Shown here: piece by piece, positions 9,001-16,746 of the stretch | How the letters are laid out: every line of letters begins with the position of its first letter | Position numbering within the stretch: the first letter of the stretch is position 1 | Origin: Pelotomaculum sp. | GTDB taxonomy: Bacteria > Bacillota > Desulfotomaculia > Desulfotomaculales > Pelotomaculaceae | NCBI GenBank assembly: GCA_018435055.1 | Contig: JAHDOA010000056.1 | Span: forward strand, 1-37,038 | Length of the DNA stretch: 37,038 bases | Direction: 5' to 3' | Translations under genes and position numbers: made by a program | The notes under the pieces: model-generated | Databases searched by the model: none | The model's input: only the letters and a program-made list of their open reading frames with translations | Told to the model about the DNA's origin: nothing

Positions 9001-9726
9001 GTCACCGGCAACAGGGTTGACGGCAGCATTAAGAAGGATATTTTAGCCCAACTGAAAAGTCTAAAGGACGGGTATGTCGCAGAATATATGAAGCTGCACA
9101 AGCAGCTGCGGCTGGATGTCCAAGACGATACTAAAAAGAAAAAATTGCTCCAACATGATAATTTGAAGAAGTTAAATAAACTTAAAGATATCGAATTAAT
9201 GCCAAAGGGGCAGCTGCAGGAGTGGACTGAGGAACTGGGCAAGCTGAAGCCTTGTTACAATCTGGTTAAAGAAGACCTGGACAGCACTCCTATATGCCCG
9301 CACTGTTCCTTTAACCCCGTCAAAGAGATGGACAACAAACCGGTTTACGGCAGGGTGGAACTGCTGGAAGAAGCTCTTGAGCAAATGATCTCCCAGTGGA
9401 CGGAAACTTTGCTGGGGAACCTGGAGGACCCCATTGTTTCCAGTAATATTGCCCTTATTACCAGGGAGAGCGCTAGAGCAAGGGTGCAGGAGTTTATTAA
9501 CAAACGGGGGTTGCCGGACGACCTAGACAGTGAATTCATCAATGCCGTGCGGGAGGTATTGAGCGGGCTTGTTAAAATGAACGTCACTTTGGATGGAGTG
9601 AAAGCAGCCCTGCTGACCGGCGGCAGTCCCTGTACCGTGGAGGAGTTAAAGAACCGGTTTGACAAATTTGTGGATCAGACGGTTAAAGGAAAAGAGATTT
9701 CTAAAGTTAGAATTATATTAGAATAA
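6046..9726 (+). CDS. brxC: BrxC, BREX large AAA+-like ATPase (DUF6079-type)
   Basis: A 1226-aa P-loop ATPase, the size expected for BrxC, thought to act as the ATP-driven core of BREX anti-phage complexes. Seen: Walker A GNYGTGKSH at about residues 69-77, Walker B LVVVDELLDYL at about 176-186, a predicted coiled-coil-rich C-terminal third, and a CPHC zinc-knuckle half near residue 1084 (IC-P-HCSFNP). The start is ambiguous. The ATG at 6046 directly abuts AGGGG, whereas an in-frame TTG at 6055 would sit about 9 nt after it; the difference is three residues. Immediately downstream of brxF and 19 bp before pglXI, clearly co-transcribed. No lesion seen. Confidence 0.92.
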   Translation: MGSLKYGDLVQFEPIDTVVQVMEANDYTEAQRLVKTFVISDRMAEKIRDIVIPHLQIDEQKDNKALLIVGNYGTGKSHLMSVISALAEHAETLTLVQHADVKKISSDIAGKFKVLRTEIGASTMPLREIICQVITDYLETIGVDYTFPPLDQVTNNKDCLLEMMEQFEQQYPEHGFLVVVDELLDYLRTRKEQEIILDLNFLREIGEICKSTRFRFMAGVQESLFDSDKFQFVADTLRRVKDRFEQLRIAREDVAYVVANRLLKKDGHQKALVRAHLEKFYPLYENMAERSEQFVTLFPVHPVYLDVFEKVYVAEKREVLKTISTSIGNLINNEVPDDEPGLLSFDSYWEYILENPALRSMPDVRIVVEKSQRLEGIINTSFTIPLYKPAALKIIRALSVHRLTTGDINAPIGLAAGALRDGLCLHLPMPEEDAEFLKTTIETVLKEIRKTVSGQFISFNKENEQYYLDPQRDIDYDSEIEKRADQLSDDTLNRYYFNVLTQLLDRGESMITGHKVWEYEIEWKEKKTSRLGWLFFGAPNERSTAQPPRDFYLYFLKPFGDNDFEDEKKEDEVFFAFKKRDDKFTIPLKLYAAAVEMSLISQGDSKKSYNEKAVTHRKEVVKWVNSNLTSAYEVTYKGVSHKFVALIKGAGSGKDTKELVNTAASNLLSTYFNEQTPDYPTFSVQVTTKNRDQYAQDAIRWIATNIKTDIGAKILDSLELLEGNSLRPSNSRYAKFILDELKKKGAGQVVNRNELIRSIDTIDYAVKYRLEPEWVAVILAALVYDGAVTLALHGGKYDASNLEDLAKRPVKDIADFKHIEPPKDLPLPELKAIFEFLRLPPGQIVNPATREDAVNNMQKEVLTLVEEAATLQPQISNGIQSFGVSFLTEPEKEQAKKKLDSYKSFLESLQVYKTPAKLKNFRYTFKEIKEQQEAKAIVARLKELLDLKKETDLLSACINQAELAMPSDHPWVKEVQTKRRELTALVTGNRVDGSIKKDILAQLKSLKDGYVAEYMKLHKQLRLDVQDDTKKKKLLQHDNLKKLNKLKDIELMPKGQLQEWTEELGKLKPCYNLVKEDLDSTPICPHCSFNPVKEMDNKPVYGRVELLEEALEQMISQWTETLLGNLEDPIVSSNIALITRESARARVQEFINKRGLPDDLDSEFINAVREVLSGLVKMNVTLDGVKAALLTGGSPCTVEELKNRFDKFVDQTVKGKEISKVRIILE

Positions 9727-9745
9727 ATAAGGGAGTGCTGTTAAA

Positions 9746-12304
9746 GTGGAAAAAGTTAAGCTGACAAGGGAACTGCTTGATCAGGTAAGGCCCATAGAAG
9801 GTTTTCCAATTGGTAGAGACGAGGATATTATCGCCCTTTCCGATCCGCCCTATTATACAGTTTGCCCCAACCCTTTTATCGGAGACTTTATTAAAGAGTA
9901 CGGTAAGCCTTACGACGAAGCCACCGACGATTACCACCGGGAGCCTTTTGCGGCGGATGTGGCAGAAGGAAAGAACGACCCAATCTATAACGCCCACTCC
10001 TACCACACCAAGGTGCCCCACAAGGCCATCATGCGCTATATCTTGCACTATACCGAACCGGGGGACATTGTCTTTGACGGCTTCTGCGGCACCGGCATGA
10101 CCGGGGTGGCTGCCCAGATGTGCGGCAACCCCGATCTGGCCTTTAAATTCCAAATTGAGCAGGAGATGGGACAGGTCAAGTGGGGGGCTAGGAGAGCTGT
10201 TTTATGCGACCTGTCACCAGCAGCAACTTTTATTGCTTATAGTTATAACAACCTAGTAAATATGGAGGAATTTGAGAGGGAAGCTAGGCGGATATTAAAA
10301 GAAGTTGAAAAAGAGTGCGGGTGGATGTATGAAACCCAGCATACGATAAATGGCAAAGTTCAGAAAGGGCTAGACGGGAAACCTGTCATAGGCAGAATAA
10401 ACTATACAGTCTGGTCCGATGTATTTATCTGCCCTCAGTGCAGCCATGAAGTAGTGTTCTGGCATGCCGCAGCTGATAAAAAAACAGGGCACATCAACAA
10501 TGAATTTCCATGTCCATATTGTAGTGTTATATTGACAAAACATAATATGGAAAGAGCTTTCGTAATTAAATTTGATAAAAACAACAATGAGACTATGAAA
10601 CAAGCTAAGCAATTTCCTGTTTTAATTAATTATACAGTAGCTAAAAAACGATACGAAAAAGAACCAGATGAACTAGATTTTCAACTTATTGATAATATTG
10701 ATAATATTGATATTCCCTACTGGTATCCTACAGATGGACTTATGGATGGGTATAATACTGAACAACCTAAACAATCTCATGGAGCAACACATGTGCATCA
10801 TTTTTTTACCAAAAGAAATTTATGGGTCCTTGCTAAATTCTATAATATGTTATTGAAGTCTAGTTATAATAGGCCACTTCTATTCGCTTTTACAGGTATT
10901 CAACTGGTTTCTTCGAAAATGAATAGGTTTACTCCAACAGGTATTTTTTCAAAGTTCAGACCGCTTAATGGAACCTTATATGTCGCAAGTTTATTTGGCG
11001 AAATGAATATTATAGATATGTTTCGGAATAAGTCTATTTTGCGTATTAAAAAAATTTTAAATCAAATCACATTAAGAAGCTCATTTATTACTACACAGCA
11101 TGCTGGTTTTATAGCAACTAAAGATCAGAGTTTTGATTATATTTTTACTGATCCGCCTTTTGGTAGTAATATTATGTATTCAGAACTTAATTATATTTGG
11201 GAATCATGGCTTAAGGTTTTTACAAATAATAGTAAAGAAGCTATTATCAATAAAACCCAGGCAAAAGGTCTTCATGAATACAAAATTTTAATGGAAAATT
11301 GTTTTAAAGAAATGTATCGTCTCCTAAAACCAGGCCGCTGGATGACTATGGTGTTTCACAATTCTAAAAATGCTGTTTGGAACGCAATCCAAGAAGCTTT
11401 ACTTAAAGCTGGTTTTGTGGTTGCCGACGTAAGATTACTAGATAAAAAGTATGGAAGCTTTAAGCAGGTGTCTACTACAACTGCTATGAAGGAAGATTTG
11501 ATTGTCTCAGCCTATAAACCTAAAACTTCATTTATAAATCAATTTACCATCAAAGCCGGCACGGAAGAGGGAGTCTGGGAGTTTATTAAACAGCACCTGG
11601 AACAACTTCCGGTGGTGGTTACCCGGGGAGATTTGGTAGAGGTATTAGCGGAAAGACAAAATTACATGCTTTATGACCGCATGGTGGCCTTTCATCTGGA
11701 AAACGGCTATACCATTCCAATGGGAGCGCCGGAATTTTACCAGGGTCTGCATCAAAAATTTCCTGAGAGGGACGGTATGTATTTCCTGCCGCAGCAAACA
11801 CCACAATATGAACAAAAAAGGGCTATGGCAAACGGTATTGGTCAGCTTTCCTTGTTTGTCCAGGATGAAAGGACCGCAATTCAATGGACTCGAGCCAAAT
11901 TAGAAGAAAAACATCAAACGCTGCAGGAGTTAACCCCTCAATTCTTAAAGGAAGTAAATTACGTGCGCTGGGAAAAGCAGCTTGAACTGTCCGAGATACT
12001 GGACCAGAACTTTTTGCAGGATGAAAAAGGCCGCTGGTACGTACCTGATCCAAATAAACAGGCCGACCTGGAAAAACTCCGTGAAAAATCACTCTTGCGA
12101 GAGTTTGAGCAATACAAAGAAAGCAAAGGGAAATTGAAGGTGTTCCGAGCCGAGGCCGTCCGGGCCGGCTTCAAAGCCTGCTGGAGAAATAAGGACTACC
12201 AAACTATTGTTCAAGTAGGGCAGCGGATTCCCGAAGCAGTAATCCAGGATGATTCTTCTCTCTTGATGTATTACAATAATGCTTTAACCAGAACAGAAGA
12301 ATGA
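9746..12304 (+). CDS. pglXI: PglXI, BREX type 3 adenine-specific DNA methyltransferase
   Basis: Methylates host DNA to mark self in BREX. Seen: an N-terminal DPPYYTVCPNPF (about residues 33-44), the SAM-binding FDGFCGTGMTG (about 109-119), zinc-ribbon-like CPQC and CPYC pairs (about 228 and 255), a catalytic DPPFGSN (about 468-474), and a helical C-terminus. The 852-aa length fits. The start is GTG with GGGAG 10 nt upstream. Composition is mosaic: counted GC is 42/60 at 10081-10140, 16/60 at 11161-11220 and 36/60 at 12121-12180. The AT-rich core, about 10.2-11.54 kb, covers the zinc ribbons and presumed target-recognition part and looks transferred separately from the ends. Confidence 0.93.
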   Translation: MEKVKLTRELLDQVRPIEGFPIGRDEDIIALSDPPYYTVCPNPFIGDFIKEYGKPYDEATDDYHREPFAADVAEGKNDPIYNAHSYHTKVPHKAIMRYILHYTEPGDIVFDGFCGTGMTGVAAQMCGNPDLAFKFQIEQEMGQVKWGARRAVLCDLSPAATFIAYSYNNLVNMEEFEREARRILKEVEKECGWMYETQHTINGKVQKGLDGKPVIGRINYTVWSDVFICPQCSHEVVFWHAAADKKTGHINNEFPCPYCSVILTKHNMERAFVIKFDKNNNETMKQAKQFPVLINYTVAKKRYEKEPDELDFQLIDNIDNIDIPYWYPTDGLMDGYNTEQPKQSHGATHVHHFFTKRNLWVLAKFYNMLLKSSYNRPLLFAFTGIQLVSSKMNRFTPTGIFSKFRPLNGTLYVASLFGEMNIIDMFRNKSILRIKKILNQITLRSSFITTQHAGFIATKDQSFDYIFTDPPFGSNIMYSELNYIWESWLKVFTNNSKEAIINKTQAKGLHEYKILMENCFKEMYRLLKPGRWMTMVFHNSKNAVWNAIQEALLKAGFVVADVRLLDKKYGSFKQVSTTTAMKEDLIVSAYKPKTSFINQFTIKAGTEEGVWEFIKQHLEQLPVVVTRGDLVEVLAERQNYMLYDRMVAFHLENGYTIPMGAPEFYQGLHQKFPERDGMYFLPQQTPQYEQKRAMANGIGQLSLFVQDERTAIQWTRAKLEEKHQTLQELTPQFLKEVNYVRWEKQLELSEILDQNFLQDEKGRWYVPDPNKQADLEKLREKSLLREFEQYKESKGKLKVFRAEAVRAGFKACWRNKDYQTIVQVGQRIPEAVIQDDSSLLMYYNNALTRTEE

Positions 12305-12331
12305 GAAATAAAAATTTGGGAGATGTAAGTT

Positions 12332-12775
12332 TTGAATAATAATTCCGGCGGTTACGTTATAACCGCGGATATCTCATCAATAAAGAATATAGTATGTGAC
12401 GAGGTATGGCAGATAACCCGTTCAAGTAAAAATATTAGTGGGGCAATATGGATGCATGCCCTGGCACCCAGCCCCGGCTTGTATAACAGGTTTTTAAATG
12501 AGTGGAAGGATAAGCCGGGTGAAGAATGGTGGCATATATATAAAGAGCTCTTTGAACAAGAGCTAAAAACGCAAATTAAACTTGATGCGTTAAGAAGACT
12601 GCAAAGTCTGGTTAAGTCAGGAAAAGTTATTGCGTTAGTCTGTTTTTGCGGGGACAGCAGATACTGCCACAGAACGTTAGTAGGGGATTCTTTAAAACAT
12701 AACGGGATAAGAGTGGATGAATTCATTAAAGAAAAATCAAAAAACAATGATGTAGAGCAGTTAACATTATTTTAA
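12332..12775 (+). CDS. DUF488-family protein (N3-like subclade)
   Basis: A 147-aa protein starting at TTG with a GGGAG ribosome binding site. The HALAPSPGLYNRFLNEW segment, the WWHIYKELFEQEL helix and the terminal CFCGDSRYCHRTLVGDSL match the pattern of DUF488 proteins of the COG3189 type (LAPS..LR...W, then Y..EL, then C/A..D...CH..LL). The CHR motif is shared with the next gene, so the two are distant paralogues in tandem. DUF488 biochemistry is unsettled; the conserved Cys-His-Arg suggests an enzyme or nucleic-acid-related role. Codon use is AT-rich, unlike the adjoining brxHII and like the middle of pglXI. Not part of the core BREX-3 set. Confidence 0.75.
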   Translation: MNNNSGGYVITADISSIKNIVCDEVWQITRSSKNISGAIWMHALAPSPGLYNRFLNEWKDKPGEEWWHIYKELFEQELKTQIKLDALRRLQSLVKSGKVIALVCFCGDSRYCHRTLVGDSLKHNGIRVDEFIKEKSKNNDVEQLTLF

Positions 12776-12789
12776 CGGAGGGAATAAGA

Positions 12790-13227
12790 TTGATCATAAT
12801 CTATACTATTGGTTTTTCGAAAAAGAATTTAAAACAGTTCATTACAAGATTAAAAGAAGCAGGTGTAAAAAAGTTGATAGATGTGCGTCTTAATAACACC
12901 TCGCAATTGGCTGGTTACGCTAAAAAAGATGATCTGAAGTATGTCCTCGACTTAATCGGTATCGGTTATGAACATCATTCGGAATTGGCACCGACCGAAG
13001 AATTACTAAAGAAATATAAGAAGAAACAAATAACCTGGCAAGATTACGAAAAAGAGTATAACAACATATTACTTCAAAGAGATCCATTAAAGAGTATAGA
13101 TTTCGGAAAGCAAGAAGGCCCTTATTGTTTGCTATGCTCCGAAGATAAACCGGAGAAGTGCCACAGGAGGCTATTGGCCGAATATTATTGCAATAATTTA
13201 CCGGAAGTTGAGATAGGACATTTGTAA
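12790..13227 (+). CDS. DUF488-family protein
   Basis: A classic DUF488 layout in 145 aa: IYTIGFSKKNLKQFITRLK at the N-terminus, the LIDVRLNN-S-LAGYAKKDDLKYVL motif, IGYEHHSELAPTEELLKKYKK, and a C-terminal LLCSEDKPEKCHRRLLAEY. TTG start with CGGAGGGAATAAGA ahead of it, 14 bp after the previous gene and 16 bp before the next, so the three extra genes form a cassette inside the BREX operon. The molecular role of DUF488 is not firmly established. Its appearance in a defence operon beside an OB-fold protein suggests nucleic-acid recognition or modification, which is inference. Confidence 0.85.
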   Translation: MIIIYTIGFSKKNLKQFITRLKEAGVKKLIDVRLNNTSQLAGYAKKDDLKYVLDLIGIGYEHHSELAPTEELLKKYKKKQITWQDYEKEYNNILLQRDPLKSIDFGKQEGPYCLLCSEDKPEKCHRRLLAEYYCNNLPEVEIGHL

Positions 13228-13243
13228 TTTCATATATGGGAGA

Positions 13244-13933
13244 GTGACTGTTTTGCCGGAAATCCGTATGATTTGTCTCGCTAATTCCAGAAAGTCAGGA
13301 GGCAGGTGTATAGCCGGGATTGATTATAATACGGGGGAATGGATCAGGCCGGTAAATGATGGTGGCGGCGAGTTGTCATTAAGGGATATTAATTATGAGG
13401 ATGGAAATACCCCTAAGGTTTTAGATATAATAGATGTTCCGGTTTTAGAATATCAACCGCTATATTATCAACCCGAAAACTGGGTTATCGATTGGAATTA
13501 TTACTGGACTAAAGTTGGTGAGTTGCCAGTTGGAGAACTAACTGATTACTGTGAAAATGAACTTTATATATTTGGAGGATCAAGTGATAGAGTATCTGAA
13601 GAACAAGTAAAATCAATAACAGCTCCCCGATCTTTGATTTTAATTAATGTTAAGGAAATATGTTTAATAAAGACGTGGAATTATAAAAATTTTCCACAAC
13701 TTAGAGCTATATTTGCATATAACGGAAGTAAATACAATTTAGTCGTAACTGATAAATCCCTGGAAGAAAAATTTCTAGATGGGGAAGTAGAGATTGGTCA
13801 ATATCCTTATGTAGGAAACCTATATTTAACCATCAGCCTCGGTGAGAATTTTTATGGTAATCATTATAAATTGCTGGCTTCCGTTATTTGCCTGGATAGA
13901 ACAAAACGAAAAGTATTGAATATCGAACCATAG
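13244..13933 (+). CDS. Dual OB-domain-containing protein
   Basis: A beta-rich 229-aa protein beginning RMICLANSRKSGGRCIAGIDYNTGEWIRPV, the typical opening of the dual OB-fold family (C-LA-S-K-GGRC-AG, then GEW-RP). The second half (LILINVKEICL, NYKNFPQLRAIFAYNG, YNLVVTDKSLE, YPYVGNLYLTISLGENF) fits a second OB-like barrel. OB folds usually bind single-stranded nucleic acid, so a role in substrate recognition for the adjacent DUF488 proteins is plausible but inferred. Start codon uncertain: the GTG at 13244 almost touches GGGAGA, whereas an in-frame TTG at 13253 has that motif about 10 nt upstream. AT-rich like the two genes before it. Confidence 0.8.
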   Translation: MTVLPEIRMICLANSRKSGGRCIAGIDYNTGEWIRPVNDGGGELSLRDINYEDGNTPKVLDIIDVPVLEYQPLYYQPENWVIDWNYYWTKVGELPVGELTDYCENELYIFGGSSDRVSEEQVKSITAPRSLILINVKEICLIKTWNYKNFPQLRAIFAYNGSKYNLVVTDKSLEEKFLDGEVEIGQYPYVGNLYLTISLGENFYGNHYKLLASVICLDRTKRKVLNIEP

Positions 13934-13962
13934 ACATTTTTACATATGAGAGAGATATTTCT

Positions 13963-16746
13963 ATGAACAAACACTTTGAAGTCGGTCGGTGGGCCTGGAG
14001 TCTGTCACACCAGGCCCCTGCACGCATTATTGAGTATAAAGCAATATGGGGCTTTAAAAACTTTCTGATCTGGCTGCCCCGCGATAACGGTGTTCACCGG
14101 GTGAAGCAGGGGGACTTAATTCCCTTGCAAGAGCGGAAAGAATTCTCCCTGTCCGAATTATTGTACAAGCTTGCCGCCGCCCGCATCAATGATGCCCTGG
14201 CCCAGGGTAACCTGATTGCCCCGGCGGAGGGAAACGTAATCCCGCTGCCACACCAGCTGTATGCCCTGAACCGGGCCATTTCCGGAAAAAAGGTGCGTTA
14301 CCTGCTGGCTGATGAAGTGGGCCTGGGTAAAACTATAGAAGCCGGGTTGATTATCCGCGAGCTGAAGCTGCGGGGTCTGGTCAAAAGAATCCTGGTTGTA
14401 GCCCCCAAGGGGTTAGTCAATCAATGGGTACAGGAGCTGAAATGCCACTTTAATGAGGATTTTCAGCTGCTGATACCTGGCGAATTTACTATTCTGAGCA
14501 GGCTTTACGGGCAGGTCAACATCTGGCGTGAGCATGGCCAGGTGGTGTGCCCCCTGGACGCCATCAAGCCGGTGGAAGCGCGAAAGGGTTGGAGCAAGGA
14601 ACAATTGACACGGTACAATCAGGAGCGGTTTCATAATATAGTCCACGCGGGCTGGGACCTGGTCATAGTGGATGAGGCGCATAAAATGGGGGCCAGCGGG
14701 GAATCCGTAGCCCGTTTTAAGCTGGGCAAAGCCCTGGCTGAGGCTACTCCATATCTGCTGCTGCTCACGGCCACTCCCCACCAGGGGAAAACTGATGGGT
14801 TTTACCGGCTGATGAGCATACTGGATAAGTCTGCGTTCCCTAATGCCAATGCCATTGTAAAAGAACAGGTGGCGCCATATGTGATCCGGACGGAGAAAAG
14901 GGAAACGCTGGATAATGAGGCCAAACCTTTATTTCAGCCCCGGACCACCAGGCTGGTCAAGGTGCGATGGGAGGCCCGCCATGCGGACCAGGCAGAGCTT
15001 TACCAAAGTGTGAGTGATTATGTGCGGTGGGGCTATAACCAGGCCCTGCGGGAAAAGAAAAATTATGTAGGCTTCTTGATGATTTTAATGCAGCGGATGG
15101 TTACAAGCAGCACCAGGGCGATCCGGGAAGCGTTGGGAAAAAGATTGGAAGTATTGGCGCAGCTGCCGGCGGAAGTGAACATGGAAGGTAAGCCGGACGT
15201 AGATTTTTGGGATTTGGACAGTCAGGAACTGCTGGAAGAGATTCTTGGCAAGAGTTTGCAAGGTTTGAAAGACGAACGGGCGGAAGTGGAAATGCTGCTG
15301 GCCCTGGCCCGGCAGTGCAAATTAAGCTATGCAGACGCTAAAGCGGAAAAGCTGCTGGACATTATTCACCAGGTACAGCTGCAGGAGAACGATGAAACAG
15401 TAAAAGTCTTAATATTTACGGAGTTTGTGGCAACTCAAAGCATGCTGGCAGGCTATCTTAGAGAAAAAGGATATCCAGTGGCAGTTCTGAATGGTTCGAT
15501 GTCCCTGGAAGAAAGGCAGGAAGCACAAGAGGCCTTTGCGGGGCCTTGCCAGGTACTTGTTTCGACGGATGCCGGCAGTGAGGGGTTGAACTTGCAGTTC
15601 TGCCATGTGGTGGTCAACTATGATTTGCCCTGGAATCCCATGCGCCTGGAACAGCGCATCGGCAGGGTTGACCGGATTGGACAAAAGCACCTTGTAAGGG
15701 TTTTTAATTTTATCCTGGCTGAAACGGTGGAATACCGGGTGCGGGAAGTCATTGAGGACAAGTTAAAAATCATTTTAGATGAGTTCGGCGTTGACAAGTT
15801 TGGCGATATTCTGGATTCTGGCCAGTCGGAGGTTGATTTTACTCAGGCTTATGTAGCCACAATTATCAAGCCGGAACACCTCGAGCAGGAAGCTGACGCC
15901 CTGGCCCGGGAAGTTAGGGAAAAGGCGGACCATTTATATCAAGTCAGGGAAATTATCAGAGACAAAAAAGAGCTGGACCTGGAATTGGTCAGCCGGTTAA
16001 AGGGTTTACCCCTGGGGCAATGGCTCAAGACTATGACTGTCAATTATCTGCTTGCTAAGGGTGGAGCGGTAAAACCCAAGTTAACCGGGTTTGACCTGAT
16101 CTGGCCTGATGGGTTTGTTGATCAAGATATTTCCTTTGGTGACCAAAAAGTTTTAACCCCTGGTAAAGTGCTGACCCTGCAGGAGGAAAGGATAGCCGGT
16201 ATTCTGAAATTAAACCATATCTTTGTTCCCGGTGAGCCGGCGCCGGTTTTACGGCTGAAGGGGTTGCCTGACGGACTCAGCGGCTATTGGGCACTATGGA
16301 GGATTGGTTTGAATTGTACCGGGCGGAAGATTGAAAGAATGCTGCCAGCTTTTCTGTCCGAAGAAGGCAAGCTCTATTTGCCGACAGCCAGGTTTATCTG
16401 GGAGCGGTTGCTTGATGAGGGGCAGGACATCGTTTTTACAGGCTTTAAGGAGTGTTGCGATGTCCTCCAGGTCCTGGAAGAAAAGGTGCAACAGCAGGGT
16501 TACAGCCTGTTTAAAGAAATGGAGCAGTTACACCAGGAGATAATCAAGCGGGAAAAGGAAAAAGGAGATCTGGCCTTCCGTTTGCGCAGGGAGGCTATAG
16601 CCCAGGTGGGTTTAAAAGGAGTCAGGGAATACCGTTTGAAGCAACTGGACCAGGAGGAGCAAGCCTGGAGAGAGCGGATCAATCAGGAGGAAAGCTTTTT
16701 TCCTGAATTAACACCTGTTTGTCTGGTTTTTGTGGAGGGCTGTTAA
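13963..16746 (+). CDS. brxHII: BrxHII, BREX type 3 SNF2-family helicase
   Basis: A 927-aa SWI2/SNF2-type SF2 ATPase, the helicase of BREX type 3. Motifs in order: LPHQLYALNRAI (Q-like region), Walker A ADEVGLGKTIEAGLI (about residues 115-129), VDEAHKMG (motif II, about 236), LLTATPHQGK (motif III, about 267), VLIFTEFVATQ (IV), ...STDAGSEGLNLQF (V), and QRIGRVDRIGQ (VI, about 563). Long charged C-terminal extension. It ends at a TAA directly followed by the pglZ ATG, indicating translational coupling. Composition returns to GC-rich here, unlike the AT-rich cassette upstream. Confidence 0.92.
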   Translation: MNKHFEVGRWAWSLSHQAPARIIEYKAIWGFKNFLIWLPRDNGVHRVKQGDLIPLQERKEFSLSELLYKLAAARINDALAQGNLIAPAEGNVIPLPHQLYALNRAISGKKVRYLLADEVGLGKTIEAGLIIRELKLRGLVKRILVVAPKGLVNQWVQELKCHFNEDFQLLIPGEFTILSRLYGQVNIWREHGQVVCPLDAIKPVEARKGWSKEQLTRYNQERFHNIVHAGWDLVIVDEAHKMGASGESVARFKLGKALAEATPYLLLLTATPHQGKTDGFYRLMSILDKSAFPNANAIVKEQVAPYVIRTEKRETLDNEAKPLFQPRTTRLVKVRWEARHADQAELYQSVSDYVRWGYNQALREKKNYVGFLMILMQRMVTSSTRAIREALGKRLEVLAQLPAEVNMEGKPDVDFWDLDSQELLEEILGKSLQGLKDERAEVEMLLALARQCKLSYADAKAEKLLDIIHQVQLQENDETVKVLIFTEFVATQSMLAGYLREKGYPVAVLNGSMSLEERQEAQEAFAGPCQVLVSTDAGSEGLNLQFCHVVVNYDLPWNPMRLEQRIGRVDRIGQKHLVRVFNFILAETVEYRVREVIEDKLKIILDEFGVDKFGDILDSGQSEVDFTQAYVATIIKPEHLEQEADALAREVREKADHLYQVREIIRDKKELDLELVSRLKGLPLGQWLKTMTVNYLLAKGGAVKPKLTGFDLIWPDGFVDQDISFGDQKVLTPGKVLTLQEERIAGILKLNHIFVPGEPAPVLRLKGLPDGLSGYWALWRIGLNCTGRKIERMLPAFLSEEGKLYLPTARFIWERLLDEGQDIVFTGFKECCDVLQVLEEKVQQQGYSLFKEMEQLHQEIIKREKEKGDLAFRLRREAIAQVGLKGVREYRLKQLDQEEQAWRERINQEESFFPELTPVCLVFVEGC

